Shown: positions 26,078 to 33,967 of the stretch, in pieces
How the letters are laid out: every line of letters starts with the position of its first letter
Numbering within the stretch: position 1 is the first letter of the stretch
Assembly (NCBI RefSeq): GCF_018476525.1
Contig: NZ_JAHCST010000020.1
Location: 62,001-126,000, forward strand
Source: Acrocarpospora catenulata
Lineage (GTDB): Bacteria; Actinomycetota; Actinomycetes; Streptosporangiales; Streptosporangiaceae
Reading direction: 5' to 3'
Length of the DNA: 64,000 bases
Notes under the pieces: model-generated
Told to the model about the DNA's origin: nothing
Database searches by the model: none
The model's input: the letters and a program-made list of their open reading frames with translations, nothing else
Program-made: the position numbers and the translations under genes

Positions 26078-29000
26078 CTAGCTGTAGACGCCGAACTCCC
26101 AGAGCGAGTACCCGTACGCGGTGCCGCGCTGGGTCATGTTCACCCGGACGTATCTGGCCGACACGTTCAGGTCGATGCCGTCGAAGCCGCCGTCACCCGT
26201 GGTGGTCGTGTAGACGTTGGTCCACGTGGTGCCGTTGGCCGAGGTCTGGATCTGGTACGCCTTGCCGTAGGCGGCCTCCCAGGCGAGTTGCACGTGCCGG
26301 ATGGCCGTGGTCGCGCCCAGGTCCACCTGGATCCACTGCGGGTCGGCCCACTCGCTGGCCCACCGGGAGGTGTAGCTGCCGTCGGTGGCCCGGTTCGGGT
26401 TGAACGGGCCGCCGTCGCCGGTGGCCTGGAAGGTCGACGCGGTGGTGGTCTTGCCGATGGCCACGTTGGTGCCCGGGACCACCGGGGGTGTCACCCGGAA
26501 GGACTTCTGCTCGATGCCGACGTTGCCCTGGCCGTCGTAGGCGTAGACGTACACCTTCCAGACGCCCATCTGCTGCGGCGCGGTCACCGAGAAGCGGCCG
26601 GGTCCTGTCTGGGTGAAGCGCACGTGGTCGAAGCCGCGGTTCCCGTTGATGTGCTTGTTGCTGTACATCAGGTTGTAGCGGATCAGGTCGCCGTTGGGGT
26701 CGGAGGCGTTGACCTCGACGGTGAACTGCGAGCCCGCCGGGACGGCGGTGGGCGTGCTCACCGTCATGGAGGTGATCTCGGGCGGGGTGTTGGCCGAGGG
26801 CGTGCCCGAGTAGGCCTGCTTCAGCGCGTGGTAGCCGTGCCGCCGCCAGCCGCCGGTGAGGGTGTTCAGCCAGACCCCGCCGAAGTCGTTCTCCAGGCCG
26901 TAGTGGAACTCGGTGGCCCCGAGCGCGACCCCGGTGTGCCCGTGGATGGCGTTCCAGCTCGCCGTGTACATGGCCCGCTTCTGCAGGTCGGTCGGCTCGG
27001 TGGGCACGCCGTTGACGTCGTTGGGCACCTCCCACTCGCCGTCGGGCCCGGCCTCGGTGACGATGTACGGCTTGGTGTAGCCGCCGTTGATCCAGTCGGT
27101 GCGGACGGTGTTGATGGCGCCGTAGGAGTTGACGGCCAGCAGGTCCAGCGCCGGGGAGTGCGCCTTGTAGTAGGTCCAGGCGTAGGTGTAGGCGTCGGTG
27201 GAGGTGACCGGGTGGTTGGGGTCGGCCGCGTGGATGGCCACCGCCAGCTCGTTGACGAACTTGGCGTACGCCACCCGCCGGGCCTCCACCTCGGCGGCCG
27301 GGAGCCCGAAGTCCTGCATGGTGAGGATGACCTCGTTGCCGACGTCCCACATCAGCACGCCCTGCCGGTTCTTCAGGGCGTTCACCCGGGCCACGATCTC
27401 GTTCTTCACCGCCGTCTTGTACGCGGTGTCGTTGACGTAGTCGGCGCCCTGGTTGAGCCAGTGGCCGACGATCACCTTGACGCCCTGCTGGGCGGCCTTG
27501 TCGAGCAGGGTCGGGGTGTTGGCGTCGTCCACGCCCCAGGTGCGGATGGTGTTGACGCCCATGTTCTTCAGGTCACGCAGGTAGCCGTCGGCGGCGGCCT
27601 GGGGCGGCCCGTAGGTGAGGCCCTTGACCTCGTACGGGGAACCGTTGACGGTCAGCTGCCAGTTGCCCTGGGTGCCGGTGACCCGGACCACGCTCGGGCC
27701 CGCCGGAGTGGCGGGGTCGGTCATCGCGGGGGGAACCGTGCCGGTCTGGCGGGCGACCTGGACCCAGTCGACGCTGAGCACGCCGCCGGAGGTGGTGTCC
27801 GGGGTGGGGGTGGTGGTGCCGGCCAGGGCGTTGGGGAGGGAGCCGCCGATGGCCAGGTCGAAGCGGAGGTAGAAGCCGTGCTGCACGGCGGCCTGCCAGG
27901 CGGCCACGCCGACCTGGCTCTCCCGGACCACCCAGGTCTGGCGGCCGTCCAGGTAGAACCGGATCTCCTCGTCGGTCTTGGTGCGGTCGATGATCTGGGT
28001 GTACTCGTGGTAGCCGGTCTGGCAGCCCTCGCAGCCGGCGAAGCCGCTGGTGCGGCCGTTGTACTCGTTGCAGACGCCGTCGGGGGCGGTGCCGCAGTGG
28101 AGGGTGTTGGCGAGCTGGCTGCGGCCGTTGACGTTGGTCATGATGTCGGTCTCGCCGACGCTCGGCCAGTTGGTGTAGTTGCCGCGGTAGGCGGCGCCGG
28201 TGGCGCGGAAGCCGGGCCAGTAGCCGAGGGCGTTCGCGACGTCGGGCTGCTTGAGGCGGGCGGTGAAACGGAGCATTTCGCCGGGCTGGGGGGCGAAGTC
28301 GGTGCGCTGGGTCTCGATACGGCCGGAGGTCCAGTTGCCGGCGCCGTCCTTGATGGCCTTGATGGCGAGCAGGCCGGTGCCGTCGAGGTAGACGTTGGCG
28401 GTGGAGGCGCTCATGGTCTCGACCTCGCCGGTGCCCCAGTTGGCGGCGCCGCCGGGGTAGGCGGTGCCGGTGCGGAGGAGCCAGTTGGCGGCGCTGGGGG
28501 AGGTTCCGGCGGTGCCGGTGAAGTCGTCACGCCAGACTTCGGTCCAGTTGCCGGGGTCCGGGCTGGGGCTCGGGCTGGGACTGGGGCTCGGGCTGGGGGT
28601 CGATCCGGTGTAGACCGCGAACTCCCAGAGGGAGTAGCCCCATCCGGTGTTCCGCGCCGTCCCGTACATCCGGATATAGCGCCCGCTGCCGGAAATATCG
28701 AGGGATTGCACGCCGCCGGTGCCGGTCGTCGTGGAGTAGATGTCCGTCCAGGTGGTGGCGTTGGGCGAGGTCTGGATCTTGAAGGCGGTGGCGTACGCGC
28801 CCTCCCAGGTCAGGACGACCTTGCAGATCTGCTGGGTGCTGCCCAGTTCCACCTGGAGCCACTGCGGGTCGCTGTACGCGCTGGACCAGCGGGTGCCGGC
28901 GTTGCCGTCCACGGCGGCGGAGGCGGGGGTGCCCGCGTTCTCCAGGGAGGAGGCGGTGGCGGTCTTGCCCTGGGCCACGTTGGTCGTGCCGCAGGCGGCC

Positions 29001-29524
29001 GGGCTCGGGGAGGGGCTGGGCGAACCGAAGGTGCCGTAGACCTGGAACTCGAAGAGCGAGTAGCCGTACCCGGTGCCGCGGGCGGTGCCGTACATGCGGA
29101 TGTACCGGCCGGAGCCGGTCACGTTGAGGGTCTGGGTGCCGCCGGGGCCGTTGGTCACGGTGGCGATGTCGGTCCAGGTGGTGCCGTTGGGCGAGGTCTG
29201 GATCTTGAAGTCCTTGCCGTAGGCGGTCTCCCAGGTGAGCACGACCTGGGAGACGGTGGCGGTCTGGCCCAGGTCGACCTGGAGCCACTGCGGGTCGGCG
29301 GGCAGGCTGGCCCACCGGGTGGTGGTGAGATTGCCGTCAACGGCGGCGGAGGCGGGGAACGCGGCGCCCTCGGTGGAGGAGGCCGTCGCCGTCCTGCCCT
29401 GGGACAGCAGGGTGTCCGCCGCCAGGGCGGGCGTGATGAGCGCCAGGCCGGTCGCGACCAGGGCGACCAGGGTGGCGACGATCAGGCCTAACCGGAACCG
29501 GCCTGGATGTGGGGACGGGTGCAC
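26078..29524 (-). CDS. Secreted multidomain glycoside hydrolase: CBM32-CBM32-GH16-like-TIM barrel-Ig-CBM32
   Basis: 1148 aa from GTG 29524, with GAGGAGAG just upstream; the ATG at 29599 would place the operator inside the gene. A signal peptide (to about 36) is followed by two discoidin (F5/8C, CBM32-like) domains, Ser-Pro linkers, a GH16-like domain (about 330-600), a GH2/GH5-type TIM barrel with GNE (Glu731) and TEAGP (Glu824), an Ig-like domain and a third discoidin domain. In the GH16 motif the nucleophile Glu458 and Asp460 are present, but the acid/base Glu is Thr463. I infer that the TIM barrel is the active enzyme and acts on a beta-glucan or a similar wall polymer. Confidence 0.88.
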   Translation of the reverse strand: MHPSPHPGRFRLGLIVATLVALVATGLALITPALAADTLLSQGRTATASSTEGAAFPASAAVDGNLTTTRWASLPADPQWLQVDLGQTATVSQVVLTWETAYGKDFKIQTSPNGTTWTDIATVTNGPGGTQTLNVTGSGRYIRMYGTARGTGYGYSLFEFQVYGTFGSPSPSPSPAACGTTNVAQGKTATASSLENAGTPASAAVDGNAGTRWSSAYSDPQWLQVELGSTQQICKVVLTWEGAYATAFKIQTSPNATTWTDIYSTTTGTGGVQSLDISGSGRYIRMYGTARNTGWGYSLWEFAVYTGSTPSPSPSPSPSPSPDPGNWTEVWRDDFTGTAGTSPSAANWLLRTGTAYPGGAANWGTGEVETMSASTANVYLDGTGLLAIKAIKDGAGNWTSGRIETQRTDFAPQPGEMLRFTARLKQPDVANALGYWPGFRATGAAYRGNYTNWPSVGETDIMTNVNGRSQLANTLHCGTAPDGVCNEYNGRTSGFAGCEGCQTGYHEYTQIIDRTKTDEEIRFYLDGRQTWVVRESQVGVAAWQAAVQHGFYLRFDLAIGGSLPNALAGTTTPTPDTTSGGVLSVDWVQVARQTGTVPPAMTDPATPAGPSVVRVTGTQGNWQLTVNGSPYEVKGLTYGPPQAAADGYLRDLKNMGVNTIRTWGVDDANTPTLLDKAAQQGVKVIVGHWLNQGADYVNDTAYKTAVKNEIVARVNALKNRQGVLMWDVGNEVILTMQDFGLPAAEVEARRVAYAKFVNELAVAIHAADPNHPVTSTDAYTYAWTYYKAHSPALDLLAVNSYGAINTVRTDWINGGYTKPYIVTEAGPDGEWEVPNDVNGVPTEPTDLQKRAMYTASWNAIHGHTGVALGATEFHYGLENDFGGVWLNTLTGGWRRHGYHALKQAYSGTPSANTPPEITSMTVSTPTAVPAGSQFTVEVNASDPNGDLIRYNLMYSNKHINGNRGFDHVRFTQTGPGRFSVTAPQQMGVWKVYVYAYDGQGNVGIEQKSFRVTPPVVPGTNVAIGKTTTASTFQATGDGGPFNPNRATDGSYTSRWASEWADPQWIQVDLGATTAIRHVQLAWEAAYGKAYQIQTSANGTTWTNVYTTTTGDGGFDGIDLNVSARYVRVNMTQRGTAYGYSLWEFGVYS

Positions 29525-29581
29525 AGGCTCTCTCCTCGGAACGGGGGCACCGGCCGGGTGCCACCGGCCGGGGAACTGGAG

Positions 29582-29595
29582 GGAGAGCGCTCTCC
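29582..29595 (-). promoter_or_regulatory. Palindromic operator, copy 1 (multidomain GH promoter)
   Basis: GGAGAGCGCTCTCC, a perfect 14-bp palindrome, sits 57 bases before the GTG start. TTGACA on the minus strand (29628-29633) lies 37 bases upstream of it, so the palindrome covers the expected transcription start. The site resembles the CebR/CelR operators of LacI-family repressors, which are TGGGAGCGCTCCCA. Confidence 0.75.
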
Positions 29596-29766
29596 ACACC
29601 GAGAGCGTGGCGCTGTGGAACGTGGCTTGTCAAGGCTCAAATTTTTTGGCGTGAAATATTCCCCTCACCTCCGCGAAACATGATTTATCGGGCGGGCCCT
29701 CCAGCGGAGAGCGGCCGCGCCGGGGCATTGACACAGGTAGCCGGGGCCACCGACCCTGAAGCCTGA

Positions 29767-29782
29767 TGGAGAGCGCTCTCCA
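29767..29782 (+). promoter_or_regulatory. Palindromic operator, copy 2 (GH3 promoter)
   Basis: TGGAGAGCGCTCTCCA, a perfect 16-bp palindrome. TTGACA at 29728-29733 lies 39 bases upstream. The site is about 40 bases before the GTG start chosen for the GH3 gene, so it sits in the leader. It argues against the upstream in-frame ATG at 29766, which would translate the operator. Confidence 0.75.
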
Positions 29783-29822
29783 AATCGACAGTTCCCAACC
29801 GATCGAGCGAGAGGACCTGGAC

Positions 29823-32252
29823 GTGACCGACGAGGAACTCGACCAGCTGGTGGAGAAGCTGGACCTGGCACAGAAGGTCCGGCTGCTCGCCGGCGCGTCG
29901 GTGTGGCGCACCCACGCCGAGCCCGCCATCGGCCTGCGCGCCATGGTGATGTCCGACGGCCCGATCGGGGTACGCGGCGAGGGCTGGGACGAACGGGTCA
30001 CCGCGCTCACCCTGCCCTCCCCCACCGCCCTGGCGGCCACCTGGGACGACGAGCTGGTGTACCGGCTGGGGGCGCTGCTGGCGGGCGAGGCCCGGCGGAA
30101 GGGCGTGGACGTGGTGCTCGCGCCCGCGCTCAACCTGCACCGGTCGGCGCTCGCCGGGCGGCACTTCGAGTGCTACTCGGAGGATCCCGTGCTCACCGGG
30201 CGGATCGGCGCCGCCCTCATCCGGGGCGTGCAGTCGGGCGGGGTCGCCGCGACCGCCAAACACTTCGCCGCCAACGACTCAGAGACCGACCGGATGACGG
30301 TCGACGTGCTGGCCGACGAGGCGACCCTGCACGAGCTCTACCTCGCGCCCTTCGAGGCCGCCGTGGACGCCGGGGTCTGGGTCGTCATGTCCGCGTACAA
30401 CGCGGTGAACGGCACCACGATGTCGGAGAGTCCCCTGCTCACCGACCCGCTGAAGAGCCGCTGGGGCTTCGACGGGCTGGTCGTCTCCGACTGGGGCGGC
30501 GTGCGCTCCACCGTCCCGGCCGCCCGCGCCGCCCAGGACCTCGCCATGCCGGGCCCCAGCCCGTTCTGGGGCGAGGAGGACCTGGTGTCGGCCGTCGAAT
30601 CCGGCGAGGTCCCGGAATCCGCCATCGACGACAAGATCCGCCGCCTGCTCCGCCTCGCCTCCCGCGTGGGCGCCCTCCACCCGGCCGCCTCCCCAGCCCC
30701 CCACCCTGCCGCCCGCCCTGCGTCGACCGCTGGCGACACCCCGCGGGACCTGCTCCGGCAGACGGTCGCGGCCAGTTGCGTACTGCTGCGGAACGAGGGC
30801 GGGGTCCTGCCGCTCGATCCCGGCGCCCTTCGCCGGATCGCGGTGATCGGCCGCAGCGCCGCCGTCCCCCGCATCCAGGGCGGCGGCAGCGCGGGCGTCT
30901 TCCCCCGTGCCACGGTCTCCCCGCTGGACGGCATCCGCACCGCCCTGGCCGGGCTCGCCGAGGTCGCGTACGCCCCCGGCGTGTCGATCACCGACCTGCC
31001 GACCCCCCTGGACACCGCGAACGCCCGCAACCCCCGAACCGGCGAACCGGGGCTCCTGGTCCGCGTCCTGGACGCCCACGGCGCCGAACTCCACGCCGAA
31101 CACCGCCTGACCGGCCGCCTGCTGGAACCCACCCTCACCGACTCGGCCGCGTACGTCGAGGTCAGCGCCCTGCTCCAGCCACACGTTCCCGGCGAGTGGC
31201 GACTGGCGATGGCCGGCTGGGGCCACCTCCACCTGGCGGCCGACGGCCGTACGCTGCTCGACGAGGAGATCCCCAAGCACACCGACGATCCCGCCACCGT
31301 CCACCTGCACCCGCCCTACCGCCGCGCCATCCTCCCCCTCACCACCGACCACGAGATCGAACTCGTGGCCCGCCGCCGCCTGGACCACGACACCGGCCGC
31401 GCCACCGTCCTGGCCGCCGACCCGCCCCGCCCGGACGACGACCACGAACTGGCCGCCGCCGCTCACCTGGCCGCCACCTGCGACGCCGCCATCGTCGTCA
31501 TCGGCACCACCGAGGAAATCGAAGCCGAGGGCCGCGACCGCACCTGTCTCACCCTCCCCGGCCGCCAGAACGACCTGGTCACCGCGATCACCGCCGCCAA
31601 CCCCCGCACCATCGTGGTGGTCAACTCCGGCGGCCCCATAGCCATGCCCTGGCACACCCAGCCGCCCGCCCTCCTCCTGACCTGGTTCCCCGGCCAGGAG
31701 GCCGGCCACGGCCTGGCCGACGTCCTGTTCGGCGTCCACGAACCCGGCGGCCGCCTCCCCACCACCTGGAACGATTCACCCATCACCACAACCACCCCCC
31801 AAAACGGCACCCTCCCCTACCGCGAGGGCCTGAACATCGGCTACCGCGCCTGGCACCACCGCCCCGACACCCCCACCTACTGGTTCGGCCACGGCCTCGG
31901 CTACACGACCTGGTCCTACGAGTCGCTCGTGATCGACGACTCACGGGTGGCCCGGGTCCGGGTCCGCAACACCGGGGCGCGGGCCGGCGGGGAGACCGTC
32001 CAGGTCTACCTGTCCCGGCCGGAGAGCGCGGTTCGCCGCCCGGCGATCTGGCTGGCCGGCTACGCGCGCGCCAAGGCCGCGCCCGGCGAGACTGCCGAGG
32101 TCGTGATCCCGTTGCCGGAACGGGCGTTCCAGCACTGGTCCGCCGACCATCGGGCCTGGTGCCGGGAGCCGGGGACGTTCGCCGTGCACGCCGGACCGTC
32201 CGCCGACGTGCTCCCGCTCCACTCCCAGGTGGAGAGCGCTCTCCATTCCTGA
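29823..32252 (+). CDS. GH3 beta-glucosidase with PA14 insert
   Basis: 809 aa from GTG 29823, with AGAGG eight bases upstream. The GH3 N-terminal barrel carries the nucleophile Asp223 in LVVSDWGG, along with KHFAAND and SDGPIGVRGE. A PA14-like domain is inserted in the (alpha/beta)6 domain (about residues 420-505). The C-terminal fibronectin-III-like domain ends with VRVRNTGARAGGETVQVYL. No signal peptide, so it probably cleaves imported oligosaccharides. The last codons contain the third copy of the operator. It is divergent from the large hydrolase and belongs to the same regulon. Confidence 0.92.
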   Translation: MTDEELDQLVEKLDLAQKVRLLAGASVWRTHAEPAIGLRAMVMSDGPIGVRGEGWDERVTALTLPSPTALAATWDDELVYRLGALLAGEARRKGVDVVLAPALNLHRSALAGRHFECYSEDPVLTGRIGAALIRGVQSGGVAATAKHFAANDSETDRMTVDVLADEATLHELYLAPFEAAVDAGVWVVMSAYNAVNGTTMSESPLLTDPLKSRWGFDGLVVSDWGGVRSTVPAARAAQDLAMPGPSPFWGEEDLVSAVESGEVPESAIDDKIRRLLRLASRVGALHPAASPAPHPAARPASTAGDTPRDLLRQTVAASCVLLRNEGGVLPLDPGALRRIAVIGRSAAVPRIQGGGSAGVFPRATVSPLDGIRTALAGLAEVAYAPGVSITDLPTPLDTANARNPRTGEPGLLVRVLDAHGAELHAEHRLTGRLLEPTLTDSAAYVEVSALLQPHVPGEWRLAMAGWGHLHLAADGRTLLDEEIPKHTDDPATVHLHPPYRRAILPLTTDHEIELVARRRLDHDTGRATVLAADPPRPDDDHELAAAAHLAATCDAAIVVIGTTEEIEAEGRDRTCLTLPGRQNDLVTAITAANPRTIVVVNSGGPIAMPWHTQPPALLLTWFPGQEAGHGLADVLFGVHEPGGRLPTTWNDSPITTTTPQNGTLPYREGLNIGYRAWHHRPDTPTYWFGHGLGYTTWSYESLVIDDSRVARVRVRNTGARAGGETVQVYLSRPESAVRRPAIWLAGYARAKAAPGETAEVVIPLPERAFQHWSADHRAWCREPGTFAVHAGPSADVLPLHSQVESALHS
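32230..32245 (+). promoter_or_regulatory. Palindromic operator, copy 3 (inside the end of the GH3 gene)
   Basis: TGGAGAGCGCTCTCCA again, a perfect 16-bp palindrome, here within the last codons of the GH3 gene (reading as ESALH just before the stop). It lies 120 bases upstream of copy 4. The spacing allows a repressor to bind both and loop DNA, or it may be a trace of duplication. Confidence 0.7.
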
Positions 32253-32316
32253 CCGCACCGGGCAGCGGATTTCACCCGTGTGAACTGCCGGTTTCCGTTC
32301 GATAGAAGAGGATCCC

Positions 32317-32365
32317 TTGACAGCCGTGGAGAGGTGGGTCCACTCTCCTTGGAGAGCGCTCTCCA
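32317..32365 (+). promoter_or_regulatory. Promoter with palindromic operator, copy 4
   Basis: TTGACA at 32317-32322, then TGGAGAGCGCTCTCCA at 32350-32365, an offset of 33 bases. A looser GGAGAG-N9-CTCTCC pair (32328-32348) lies between. The following gene starts at 32413. This is the same layout as at the other two promoters of the locus. Confidence 0.7.
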
Positions 32366-32412
32366 TCCTCGTGGCTGTTCGGCCACGGCACCCCCATGCG
32401 TAAGGAGAGGCT

Positions 32413-33762
32413 GTGTATTCATCCAGAAGTCCAGGTCGGTGGCGGTTAGGGCTGGTCGTGGCCAGTGTGGTGGCTCTGGTGGCCGCCGGGCTGGCGATGA
32501 TCGGGACGGCCGCCGCGGCGGATGCGCTGCTGTCCGAGGGACGGCCGGCCACCGCGTCCAGCACGGAGGGCGCGGGGTACGCCGCCGGGGCCGCGTTCGA
32601 CGGGAACAACGGCACGCGGTGGGCCAGCGCGTTCAGCGATCCGCAGTGGATCCAGGTGGATCTGGGCGCGACCGCGACCATCTCCCAGGTCATCCTCAAC
32701 TGGGAGGGGGCGTACGGTAAGAGCTTCAAGATCCAGACCTCGGCCAACGCCGGCACCTGGACCGACATCTACTCCACCACCACGGGCACCGGCGGGGTGC
32801 AGACCCTCAACGTGACCGGCTCGGGGCGTTACGTCCGCATGTACGGGACCGTACGCGGCACCGGCTACGGCTACTCGCTCTGGGAGTTCAAGGTGTACGG
32901 GACCGGCGGCTCGGGCTCGACCCCCGTACCGAGCCCGACCTTCACCGACGAGGTGACCCACCACGAGTTCCAGGCCAACTGCTCCTTCACCCAGAACCGG
33001 CCGGACGACCCGATCGTCTACCCGGGCCTGCCGGGCGCCTCGCACATGCACACCTTCGTCGGCAACACCACGACCAACGCCAACAGCACCGCCGCGTCCC
33101 TGCTGGCGGGGAGCACCTCGTGCACCAACCCCCACGACCGGTCGGCGTACTGGTTCCCCAGCTTCTACAAGGGGAACGACCTGATCCAGCCCACCGGCAA
33201 CCAGGTGATCTACTACAAGTCGGGGATCCTGGAGTACTGGCGGGTGCGGTCCTTCCCGCAGGGGCTGCGGTTCGTGGTGGGCAGCCCGACGGCCACGCTG
33301 GCGGAGTTCCGGGACTCGCCCGGCGCCGTCGAAGGGTTCGAGTGCGGCGACATCTCCAAGCAGTGGGACATTCCCACGAACTGCCCGGCGGGCAGCCAGG
33401 TCAACGTGCGGTACCAGGCACCGAGCTGCTGGGACGGCGTGAACCTGGACAGCGCCAACCACAAGAGCCACATGGCCTACCCGGTGGGCGGCTACTGCCC
33501 CGCGACGCATCCGGTGCCGGTGCCGATGCTGGAGTTCAAGATCGCCTTCCCGGCGAGCGGCGACCTGTCGCAGGCCCGGCTGTCCAGCGGACGCGGGTAC
33601 ACCTGGCACTACGACTTCTTCAACGCGTGGGACAACACGGCGATCCTGCAGGCGCTGGTGACCCACTGCATCAACGGCGGCCTGCAGTGCGACCCGCGCG
33701 GGTACGACCAGTACAAACCGCACCGCGGCGCGGCCCTGACCCCCAATTTCGAACTCCCCTGA
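32413..33762 (+). CDS. Secreted discoidin (CBM32-like) and DUF1996 protein
   Basis: 449 aa from GTG 32413 with a near-perfect AAGGAGAGG upstream. A signal peptide ends at about residue 36. An F5/8C discoidin domain (about 38-165) resembles those of the large hydrolase, with LSEGRPATASSTEGAGY and FKIQTSAN. The remaining 275 residues form a DUF1996 domain: HHEFQANC, GASHMHTFVGNTTTNA, SYWFPS-like YWFPSFY and GYTWHYDFFNAWDN. DUF1996 is of unknown function and frequent in fungi and actinomycetes, often with carbohydrate-binding domains. Sharing the operator with the two hydrolases suggests a role in polysaccharide attack. Confidence 0.87.
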   Translation: MYSSRSPGRWRLGLVVASVVALVAAGLAMIGTAAAADALLSEGRPATASSTEGAGYAAGAAFDGNNGTRWASAFSDPQWIQVDLGATATISQVILNWEGAYGKSFKIQTSANAGTWTDIYSTTTGTGGVQTLNVTGSGRYVRMYGTVRGTGYGYSLWEFKVYGTGGSGSTPVPSPTFTDEVTHHEFQANCSFTQNRPDDPIVYPGLPGASHMHTFVGNTTTNANSTAASLLAGSTSCTNPHDRSAYWFPSFYKGNDLIQPTGNQVIYYKSGILEYWRVRSFPQGLRFVVGSPTATLAEFRDSPGAVEGFECGDISKQWDIPTNCPAGSQVNVRYQAPSCWDGVNLDSANHKSHMAYPVGGYCPATHPVPVPMLEFKIAFPASGDLSQARLSSGRGYTWHYDFFNAWDNTAILQALVTHCINGGLQCDPRGYDQYKPHRGAALTPNFELP

Positions 33763-33774
33763 CCCAACCCCTTC

Positions 33775-33850
33775 CGCTCGGGTGACCTGACACCCGAGCG
33801 CACAACCCGGACCCGGCCCCCGGCGCGGCCAGGCCGGGTTGTGCATTTTT
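33775..33850 (+). terminator. Double hairpin with T-run
   Basis: Two perfect inverted repeats follow the stop: CGCTCGGGTG/CACCCGAGCG (33775-33800) and GCACAACCCGG/CCGGGTTGTGC (33800-33844), the second followed by ATTTTT. This is the clearest intrinsic terminator in the window and it closes the polysaccharide locus. Confidence 0.9.
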
Positions 33851-33967
33851 CCGCCATAAATCGAGATATAAATCTCGGCCACGAGTCAGCCATAACAATT
33901 CAAACGTTCCAACGGCCATTAGCCGATATTTCGGGATAATCGGTGGAACGGTGTGGGAGGCCGCTCG

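Noticed and set aside
26288-29491. 1067-codon open frame on the + strand
   Set aside because: Antisense to the multidomain hydrolase, low-complexity Gly/Val/Ala composition, no domain.
29766-29822. ATG 29766 as start of the GH3 gene
   Set aside because: The ATG forms part of the operator palindrome and has no ribosome site; GTG 29823 has AGAGG at good distance.
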